This document shows, in pieces, positions 6,075-10,948 of a DNA stretch of 10,948 nucleotides. Every line of letters begins with the position of its first letter. Within the stretch, counting starts at the first letter, position 1. The stretch spans positions 1 through 10,948 of the forward strand of contig JAJZNH010000748.1 of assembly GCA_021811745.1 (NCBI GenBank), in the 5' to 3' direction. The DNA comes from Acidobacteriota bacterium. GTDB lineage: Bacteria > Acidobacteriota > Terriglobia > Terriglobales > Acidobacteriaceae. Below the pieces are notes generated by a model. The model saw nothing but the letters and a program-made list of their open reading frames with translations. It was not told the DNA's origin and ran no database searches. The position numbers and the translations under genes are program-made.

Positions 6075-7676
6075 ATGACAACGGCAATCATTTCCAATTC
6101 CATCCAGGCGCGTTCGCCGCAAGGCGCCTTTGCGAACGAGCCGTTTGTCGATTTCAAGGCGCCGGAGAACGCGCGCGCTATGCGCGCGGCGCTGGACAAG
6201 GTGGCCGCGCAGTTAGGCCGCGAATACGACCTGATTGTGGGTGGGCGCCGTCTCAAAACCAAAGACAAGATTCGCTCCATGAATCCGGCGCAACCCGCGC
6301 AGGTGGTGGGGGTGCATCAGAAAGCTGATGCGGCACAGGTGGAGGGCGTGATGAACGCCGCCCTCCACGCCTTCGAGTCCTGGAGCCGGGTTCCAGCCGC
6401 GGAGAGGGCTGCGCTCCTGCTGGGTGCGGCGGAGATCGTCCGTCGGCGCAAGCTGGAGTTCGCGGCCTGGCTGGTCTACGAGGTGGGCAAAAACTGGGCC
6501 GAGGCCGACGCCGACGTAGGCGAGGCCATCGACTTCCTTGAGTTTTACGCCCGCGAGGCGCTGCGGCTGGCCGCGGCTGTCCCGCCCATCCAGTTCCCCG
6601 GCGAGCGCGACGAGCTGTTCTATATTCCCTTGGGCGTGGGCGCGGTGATTCCGCCCTGGAACTTCCCGCTGGCCATCATGGCAGGCATGACTTCGGCAGC
6701 CGTCGTGACCGGAAACACCGTGGTTCTGAAGCCTTCGAGCGATGCCCCGACGATTGCCGCGAAGTTCGTGGAGGCGCTTGAGGAAGCCGGGCTGCCCGAA
6801 GGCGTGGTGAACTTCTGCCCCGGCTCCGGAGCCAGTTTTGGCAACGCTATTGTCGAGCATCCCAAGACCCGTTTCATTGCCTTCACCGGCTCCAAGGCCG
6901 TGGGCCTGGAAATTCACGCCCGTGCCGCCTGCACCCAGCCCGGTCAGATCTGGATCAAGCGCACCATTTTGGAGATGGGCGGCAAGGACCCCATTCTGGT
7001 GTGCGCCGATGCGGACCTGGACGCAGCCCTCGACGGAGTGGTGGCCTCGGCCTACGGATTCAGCGGGCAAAAGTGCTCGGCCTGCTCGCGCGCCATCGTC
7101 GAGGCGCCCGTCTACGACATCTTTGTGGAGCGGCTGCGGGAGCGCGTCGCCCGCTTGACCGTAGGCGACCCCCCAGCCAATCCCAATCTGGGTCCGGTGA
7201 TTAACCAGGCTGCCCTTGACTCAATGCTGCGCTTTATTGAGACCGGCAAGAAGGAGGGCAGGCTAATTGCCGGCGGATCGCGGCGGCGGCCCGCCGCACC
7301 CGCAGAAGACGGTTTCTTCCTGGAGCCGACGGTGTTTGCCGATGTGGCTCCGGATGCGGTGCTGGCCCAGGAGGAAATCTTCGGGCCCGTGCTGGCGGTC
7401 CTCAAGGCGGCAAACTTCGCGGAGGGCCTTAAAATCGCCAACAACACCGAGTACGGCCTGACCGGAGCGCTCTACTCGAGCGACCGCGCCAAGTTGGATC
7501 TTGCCCGCCGCGAATTTCACGTGGGCAACCTCTACTTCAACCGCAAGTGCACGGGGGCCATGGTGGGCGCGCACCCCTTTGGCGGCTTCAATATGAGCGG
7601 TACGGATTCCAAGGCTGGCGGGCCGGACTACCTGTATCTGTTCACGCAGGCCAAGAGCGTGGCGGAAATGCTTTAG
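6075..7676 (+). CDS. rocA: L-glutamate gamma-semialdehyde dehydrogenase (1-pyrroline-5-carboxylate dehydrogenase)
   Basis: Oxidises L-glutamate gamma-semialdehyde (in equilibrium with pyrroline-5-carboxylate) to glutamate with NAD+, the second step of proline degradation and the last step of the arginine/ornithine route. It is a stand-alone enzyme of RocA/PruA type, 533 aa against about 515 in Bacillus, and not a PutA fusion. Seen: EPFVDFKAPENARAMRAAL near the N-terminus, ADADVGEAIDF (144-154), IPPWNFPLAIMAG with N196, LKPSS with K219, FTGSKAVG (270-277), general base E300 in LEMGGKDP, nucleophile C334 in SGQKCSACSR, E434 in QEEIFGPV, and the subfamily C-terminal signature FNRKCTGAMVGAHPFGG with MSGTDSKAGGPDYL. 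I place the start at ATG 6075; an in-frame GTG at 6066 would add three residues. Neither has a visible Shine-Dalgarno. It is divergent from the aminotransferase, which would fit shared glutamate metabolism. No proline dehydrogenase gene is in the window. Confidence 0.93.
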   Translation: MTTAIISNSIQARSPQGAFANEPFVDFKAPENARAMRAALDKVAAQLGREYDLIVGGRRLKTKDKIRSMNPAQPAQVVGVHQKADAAQVEGVMNAALHAFESWSRVPAAERAALLLGAAEIVRRRKLEFAAWLVYEVGKNWAEADADVGEAIDFLEFYAREALRLAAAVPPIQFPGERDELFYIPLGVGAVIPPWNFPLAIMAGMTSAAVVTGNTVVLKPSSDAPTIAAKFVEALEEAGLPEGVVNFCPGSGASFGNAIVEHPKTRFIAFTGSKAVGLEIHARAACTQPGQIWIKRTILEMGGKDPILVCADADLDAALDGVVASAYGFSGQKCSACSRAIVEAPVYDIFVERLRERVARLTVGDPPANPNLGPVINQAALDSMLRFIETGKKEGRLIAGGSRRRPAAPAEDGFFLEPTVFADVAPDAVLAQEEIFGPVLAVLKAANFAEGLKIANNTEYGLTGALYSSDRAKLDLARREFHVGNLYFNRKCTGAMVGAHPFGGFNMSGTDSKAGGPDYLYLFTQAKSVAEML

Positions 7677-7889
7677 GGTCGGCGGCTGGCCTGTGCGATG
7701 TGTGGGGGATCGAGGGAGCCGCACGATGTTCGTCTCGCCGCCGAATTTCGGGCTGCGCACCAGCGCCGCACCTCGCGCCGCGGTGGGATGTAACCTTGGA
7801 CTCCCGAGCAACGCAAGTTCTAAACGGAGGCTGTCTCGGACGAGCTCTTCCCCGGACAAGCCACGAACCCATTCCCCGGAGGTCCATCC
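7677..7889 (+). other. Intergenic region upstream of the CMD/AhpD-like gene
   Basis: This 213-bp stretch between the dehydrogenase stop and the next gene has no convincing terminator, no clear -35/-10 pair and no plausible small gene. Its GC-rich middle (about 7750-7790) has several short GCGCC/GGCG matches but no stable long stem. The only clear element is the ribosome site at its 3' end. Confidence 0.3.
7878..7882 (+). promoter_or_regulatory. Shine-Dalgarno deciding a TTG start
   Basis: GGAGG at 7878-7882 is followed by seven bases and then TTG at 7890. The good sequence and spacing favour this non-ATG start over the in-frame ATG at 7932, which would remove 14 residues. Confidence 0.75.
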
Positions 7890-8450
7890 TTGGATACCTT
7901 TCTTGCCCCCATCGAGAGTCCGTCCAGCCCCATGATGAAGATGGCCTATGCCGGCACGCGGCGGCAATTTGGCAAAGTCCTCACGCCGCTCAAGGTCTTT
8001 GCGGCGCGCCTGCCGATCGCCTTCGGCATGTTTTACGGAAAGATCAGCAAGCTGGACCGCAAGCTGGAGCTTCCGCCGGAGACGGCGATGCTCGTCCGCG
8101 AGCGCGTGGCGCGGCTCAACGTGTGCCTGTTCTGCATCGACATCGGTCGCATGTTTGTGATCCGGTCGCGGATGGACGAGGCCAAATTCAATGCCCTCGA
8201 AGACTACGCCACGAGCCCGCTCTTCAGTGATCCGGAGCGCGCCGCGTTGGACTACGTGACCGAGCTGACGCGCGACAGGCAGGTGAAGCCGGAGACCGTT
8301 GCACGGCTCAGGGAGCAATACTCCGAACGGCAGATCTGCGAGATCGTGTGGCTGGTGGCCAGCGAGCACTTCTACAACATGACCAATATCGGGCTGAATA
8401 TTCATTCCGATATGCTGTGCGATCTGTGCCGGGAGAAAGCTTCAGCATAA
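7890..8450 (+). CDS. Carboxymuconolactone decarboxylase/AhpD-like family protein
   Basis: Small all-helical protein (186 aa) of the CMD/AhpD superfamily, whose members act as peroxidase-linked disulfide reductases, decarboxylases or uncharacterised redox proteins. The core signature is RERVARLNVCLFCIDIGR, with the CxxC pair C79/C82; the later part (QICEIVWLVASEHFYNMTNI, 148-167) is the usual helical C-terminal half. In AhpD-type proteins a His four residues after the second Cys belongs to the proton relay; here that position is Gly86, so classic AhpD chemistry is doubtful. A second CxxC (C177/C180, LCDLC) lies at the extreme C-terminus. The TTG start is supported by GGAGG upstream; ATG codons at 7932 and 7935 are alternatives. 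It precedes trpB by 71 bp on the same strand and could be co-transcribed, but no functional link to tryptophan is evident. The family call is reasonably sure; the reaction is unknown. Confidence 0.82.
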   Translation: MDTFLAPIESPSSPMMKMAYAGTRRQFGKVLTPLKVFAARLPIAFGMFYGKISKLDRKLELPPETAMLVRERVARLNVCLFCIDIGRMFVIRSRMDEAKFNALEDYATSPLFSDPERAALDYVTELTRDRQVKPETVARLREQYSERQICEIVWLVASEHFYNMTNIGLNIHSDMLCDLCREKASA

Positions 8451-8521
8451 AGGAACCCGCTTCCTGGCTAGTACACTGAAGGGTTCCGCATCTTTGCGGG
8501 CAACGAGCGCAGGAGTTCCTT
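8451..8521 (+). other. Leader region of trpB with two small hairpins
   Basis: Directly after the preceding stop, AGGAA (8451-8455) pairs with TTCCT (8461-8465) over a five-base loop. Further on, CCGCA (8486-8490) pairs with TGCGG (8495-8499) over a four-base loop. Neither has a T run. No Trp-rich leader peptide is visible, so classical trp attenuation is not supported. The trpB ribosome site AGGAG (8511-8515) lies six bases before the ATG. Confidence 0.35.
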
Positions 8522-9730
8522 ATGGCATCCATCATTCATCCGGCAGGTCCATCCGAATCGCGTCCGGGACGCTTCGGCGTCTACGGCGGGCGCTACGTGC
8601 CGGAGACGCTGGTCTACGCGCTCGACGAACTGGAGCATGAGTACGAGGCGGCCAAGGCGGACGCGGCCTTCCAGACCGAGCTCAGCTCGTTGCTCCACGA
8701 CTACGCCGGCCGGCCCACGCCGCTCTATTTCTGCAAGCGGCTTACGGAACAACTGGGCGGGGCGAAGATCTACCTCAAGCGCGAAGACCTGCTGCACACC
8801 GGGGCGCACAAGATCAACAATGCGCTGGGCCAGGGGCTGCTGGCGAAGCGCATGGGCAAGAAGCGCGTGATCGCCGAAACCGGCGCGGGCCAGCACGGCG
8901 TGGCCACGGCCACCGTCTGCGCGCTGCTGGGTCTGGAATGCGTGGTGTACATGGGCGACGTGGACATGGAGCGCCAGGAGCTGAACGTGCTGCGCATGAG
9001 GCTGCTGGGCGCGGAGGTGCGCGGCGTGTCGTCGGGCTCGAAGACGCTGAAGGACGCCATCAGCGAGGCCATGCGCGACTGGGTTACCAACGTGCGCACG
9101 ACCTACTATCTGCTGGGCAGCGCGTTGGGAGCCCATCCGTATCCCACCATGGTGCGCGACTTCCACCGCTGCATCAGCCGCGAGCTAAAGCAGCAGATTC
9201 TCGAAAAGGAAGGCCGCCTGCCAACCGCCATCATCGCCTGCGTAGGCGGCGGATCGAACGCCATCGGCGCGTTTTACGAGTTCATCCCTGACCGCGAGGT
9301 GCGGCTCATCGGCGTGGAGGCCGGCGGGCGCGGAACAGCGCTGGGCGAGCACGCGGCGCGCTTCCAAGGCGGGGCGCCCGGCGTGCTGCAAGGGACCTTC
9401 AGCTACGTGCTCCAGGATGAGGACGGGCAGATTGCGCTCACCCATTCGGTTTCCGCGGGCTTGGATTATGCCTCCATTGGTCCCGAGCACGCCGCGCTGC
9501 ATGACTCGGGACGCGCTGAATATACATCGCAGGATGATGCGGCGGCGCTCGACGCGGTGGTAAAGCTGGCACGCTCGGAGGGGATCCTGCCGGCGCTCGA
9601 AAGTGCCCACGCCGTGGCCGAGGCGCTGCGCATGGCTCCCACGATGGGCGCGCATGACATACTGGTGGTGAACTTATCCGGGCGCGGCGACAAGGACATG
9701 GGGATTTTGGCGCGGGAGTTGAAGCTGTAG
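8522..9730 (+). CDS. trpB: Tryptophan synthase beta subunit
   Basis: Catalyses the PLP-dependent condensation of indole with L-serine to L-tryptophan in the cytoplasmic alpha2-beta2 complex with TrpA. At 402 aa it has the normal length of the TrpB1 type. Seen: [13 protein letters not shown] (18-30), the substrate-site run [20 protein letters not shown] (85-104) containing the PLP lysine K97, [14 protein letters not shown] with E119 (118-131), the phosphate loop [10 protein letters not shown] (242-251), GVEAGG (264-269), [13 protein letters not shown] (314-326), the ES motif at 360-361 and the C-terminal SGRGDKD (386-392). All catalytic residues I can place are present. The ATG at 8522 has AGGAG six bases upstream. 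A 71-aa ORF intervenes before trpA, so the two subunit genes are not directly adjacent. There is no sign of decay. The identification is certain. Confidence 0.98.
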   Translation: MASIIHPAGPSESRPGRFGVYGGRYVPETLVYALDELEHEYEAAKADAAFQTELSSLLHDYAGRPTPLYFCKRLTEQLGGAKIYLKREDLLHTGAHKINNALGQGLLAKRMGKKRVIAETGAGQHGVATATVCALLGLECVVYMGDVDMERQELNVLRMRLLGAEVRGVSSGSKTLKDAISEAMRDWVTNVRTTYYLLGSALGAHPYPTMVRDFHRCISRELKQQILEKEGRLPTAIIACVGGGSNAIGAFYEFIPDREVRLIGVEAGGRGTALGEHAARFQGGAPGVLQGTFSYVLQDEDGQIALTHSVSAGLDYASIGPEHAALHDSGRAEYTSQDDAAALDAVVKLARSEGILPALESAHAVAEALRMAPTMGAHDILVVNLSGRGDKDMGILARELKL

Positions 9731-9757
9731 GGTTCGGTTCAGCGAAAAGGCGGCGAG

Positions 9758-9973
9758 ATGGCTGGTGAATCATTTGTATTGAGGGTGTTCAACGGCGAGC
9801 GCGAATTGACTCCTAGCACGGGATTGAAAATCCACTCTTCAAACGAAGAAATCGACTCTGCGATAGAGACAATCTTTCATGGAAATTATCAGTGCCTCGG
9901 CGGGGTGGACAGAGAACATATTGGCGAGGTTCGGGTCAAGGTCGTTCCCAAGAGAGCGACCTTCACGGAATAA
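9758..9973 (+). CDS. Unrecognised 71-aa protein between trpB and trpA
   Basis: I do not recognise this protein. It starts with ATG 27 bp after trpB, with AAAGG (9746-9750) as a plausible ribosome site seven bases upstream, and ends 30 bp before trpA. The sequence looks like a small folded soluble domain: a hydrophobic strand (SFVLRVFNG), then TGLKIHSSNEEIDSAI with a likely helix, then a conserved-looking CLGGVDREHIGEVRVKVVP, suggesting alternating strands and one helix. There is no signal peptide or membrane segment, one Cys and no obvious metal site. By hand count its GC is about 49%, well below the roughly 65% of trpB and trpA, and its third codon positions are less G/C-biased. This suggests a recently acquired or fast-evolving ORF, or a non-coding insert read as coding. 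Same-strand tight packing argues for translation with the trp genes. Function is unknown. Confidence 0.6.
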   Translation: MAGESFVLRVFNGERELTPSTGLKIHSSNEEIDSAIETIFHGNYQCLGGVDREHIGEVRVKVVPKRATFTE

Positions 9974-10003
9974 TGAGCTCTGATTTCGCGGTCATAGAGT
10001 GAA

Positions 10004-10798
10004 ATGCCGATTCGATTCGATCACAAACCGGGCCTAGTGGTTTATTTGACCGCCGGCGATCCGTCGCTCGGTGCGAGCCGCGAAATCGCCATTGCCGCTA
10101 TCGATGCGGGCGCGGACGTGATCGAGCTGGGCGTGCCTTTCAGCGATCCATTGGCCGACGGGCCCATCATCCAACGTGCCAGCGAGCGGGCCCTGGCGCA
10201 CGGTACGCGGCTGCGCGACGTGCTGGGACTGGCGCGGGAGATTCGCGCCGCGCGGCCTGCTGCGGGCCTGGTGATCTTCAGCTATCTCAATCCCATCCTG
10301 CGCTACGGCCTGAGCAGGTTTGCCGGTGACGCCAAGGCAGCCGGCGCGGACGGCGTGCTGGCCACCGACATGATCGTCGAAGAAGCCGCCGAGTACGTGG
10401 CCGAACTGGAGCGCGCGGGCCTTGCGCCGATCTTTCTGGCTGCGCCCACCAGTCCCGATGAACGCCTGAAGGCTATCGCCGAGCACTCCAAGGGTTTTGT
10501 GTATGCTATCTCCCGCACCGGGATCACGGGCACGCGGGCGAGTCTTACGGCCGACGCTGCCGCGCTAGTTGCACGCATCCGGCGATGGACGCAGCTGCCG
10601 GTGGCTGTGGGGTTCGGCATCTCCAATGCGGAGCACTTTGCGCAGGTTGGAGAGTTTGCCGACGCTGCGGTGATCGGCAGCGCCATCGTCGAGCTGATCG
10701 AGCGCTCGGCCTCGGCAACCGGGAGTGAAGCAGCACCCGGCGCGGTAGCCCGATTTATCAAGGGCCTGCGCCTGCCCGCTGCGGCGCTGGCCCGGTGA
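10004..10798 (+). CDS. trpA: Tryptophan synthase alpha subunit
   Basis: Cleaves indole-3-glycerol phosphate to indole and glyceraldehyde-3-phosphate and channels indole to TrpB. The protein is a 264-aa TIM barrel. Catalytic E41 lies in DVIELGVPFSDPLADGP and D52 in its ADGP (equivalents of E. coli E49 and D60); loop 6 has FVYAISRTGITG (165-176), with Tyr167 near the active site; the phosphate site shows GFGISNAEH (203-211) and IGSAIVE (224-230). The N-terminus is about eight residues shorter than in E. coli and lacks most of the first short helix. The start cannot be further upstream, because an in-frame TAG lies at 9995-9997, so ATG 10004 is the first possible. Its Shine-Dalgarno is weak (AGAGTGA at 9996-10002), which may mean reliance on translation of the preceding ORF. 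The identification is certain. Confidence 0.97.
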   Translation: MPIRFDHKPGLVVYLTAGDPSLGASREIAIAAIDAGADVIELGVPFSDPLADGPIIQRASERALAHGTRLRDVLGLAREIRAARPAAGLVIFSYLNPILRYGLSRFAGDAKAAGADGVLATDMIVEEAAEYVAELERAGLAPIFLAAPTSPDERLKAIAEHSKGFVYAISRTGITGTRASLTADAAALVARIRRWTQLPVAVGFGISNAEHFAQVGEFADAAVIGSAIVELIERSASATGSEAAPGAVARFIKGLRLPAAALAR

Positions 10799-10802
10799 AA
10801 AG

Positions 10803-10911
10803 ACAGCTTCTAGCCACTAGCTTTCAGCCTCTAGCTCGTTCTAAGCGGGACGAAGTACTGAGGTTTGCATCGGCGAGATAAAGCTAGCAACTAGAAGCCA
10901 GCAGCTAGGGG
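10803..10911. repeat. Paired CTAG heptanucleotide arrays in inverted orientation
   Basis: Two arrays with an exact 7-bp period lie in the gap after trpA. In the left array CTAG begins at 10810, 10817 and 10831; in the right at 10884, 10891 and 10905. In both arrays the slot between the second and third CTAG (10824 and 10898) is degenerate, as TCAG and CCAG. ACAGCTT at 10803-10809 may be a further degenerate left unit. The inner parts form an inverted repeat: GCTTCTAGCCACTAGCTTT (10806-10824) against AAAGCTAGCAACTAGAAGC (10880-10898), 16 of 19 positions complementary, plus a CTCG/CGAG extension (10835-10838 with 10874-10877). Transcribed, this could fold into a long stem. There is no T run, so it is not an obvious terminator. 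CTAG is a rare tetranucleotide in many bacterial genomes, so six copies in about 100 bp is striking. Confidence 0.8.
10907..10911 (+). promoter_or_regulatory. Shine-Dalgarno AGGGG formed by the last repeat unit
   Basis: AGGGG ends the last CTAG heptad and lies five bases before the ATG at 10917, a good spacing. The repeat element therefore supplies, or has spread up to, the ribosome site of the next gene. Confidence 0.6.
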
Positions 10912-10916
10912 CTTAA

Positions 10917-10948
10917 ATGACCATCGAAGAATTGCGAAGCCGTATCGA
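10917..10948 (+). CDS. Start of a probable AroQ-type chorismate mutase domain protein, cut by window
   Basis: Only the first ten residues, MTIEELRSRI, are visible before the window ends. This resembles the N-terminus of AroQ-class chorismate mutase domains, which commonly begin with (E)ELR-x-RID and are found alone or fused to prephenate dehydratase (PheA), prephenate dehydrogenase (TyrA) or DAHP synthase. The position directly after trpA, in an aromatic amino-acid cluster, supports this. The ATG has AGGGG five bases upstream. With so few residues the call rests mainly on context, and other proteins can start in this way. Confidence 0.5.
   Translation, partial: MTIEELRSRI

Noticed and set aside
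7547..8230. Plus-strand 227-codon frame overlapping the dehydrogenase end and the CMD-like gene
   Set aside because: It overlaps two better-supported genes in another frame and its product shows no recognisable motif.
7263..8405. 380-codon minus-strand frame across the dehydrogenase end and the CMD-like gene
   Set aside because: It spans two real plus-strand genes and the gap between them and has no family resemblance; the gap has low stop density by GC content alone.
8451..8521. trp attenuator or T-box upstream of trpB
   Set aside because: No leader peptide with Trp codons, no T-box consensus and no terminator with a T run; only two short hairpins are present.
10799..10916. CRISPR array or insertion-sequence remnant after trpA
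   Set aside because: The repeat unit is only 7 bp and has no spacers of constant length; no transposase fragment or target duplication is visible.

Overview
The window is high-GC, gene-dense bacterial DNA with short gaps. A TolC-type exporter with a Gly/Ser-rich N-terminal stretch, an NtrC-type regulator/kinase pair and a RocA-type dehydrogenase suggest a soil Acidobacteriota-like genome (Terriglobia/Koribacter type). That assignment is an inference from protein style: the window contains no rRNA or other marker gene. No tRNA, rRNA, CRISPR array, insertion sequence or phage gene is visible.

Left part (2-4571), plus strand: the 3' part of a TolC-family outer-membrane efflux protein. After a 189-bp gap comes a two-gene regulatory unit: a sigma-54-dependent response regulator (receiver, AAA+, Fis-type HTH) overlapping by 11 bp a membrane-bound NtrY-like histidine kinase. 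They form one phosphorelay, and their position suggests control of the adjacent export locus. The regulator carries GAFTDA in place of the canonical GAFTGA sigma-54 contact loop.

Middle part (4618-7676): a class I/II PLP aminotransferase on the minus strand, converging on the kinase, and a divergent plus-strand aldehyde dehydrogenase of the L-glutamate-gamma-semialdehyde dehydrogenase type (RocA/PruA). The 263-bp divergent spacer holds a perfect TATAAT facing the aminotransferase and a 12-13-bp inverted repeat around it. Both genes fit amino-acid catabolism and glutamate metabolism.

Right part (7890-10948), plus strand: a carboxymuconolactone-decarboxylase/AhpD-like protein with a TTG start, then trpB, an unrecognised 71-aa ORF of clearly lower GC, trpA, and the first codons of a protein that looks like an AroQ-type chorismate mutase domain. 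trpB and trpA encode the two tryptophan synthase subunits. The 118-bp gap after trpA is filled by an unusual pair of CTAG-based heptanucleotide arrays in inverted orientation, the last unit of which supplies the Shine-Dalgarno sequence of the next gene.

Most of the window is conventional metabolism and regulation. I see no clear new multi-gene system. The most unusual items are the CTAG heptad element, the low-GC ORF inside the trpBA pair and the GAFTDA regulator.
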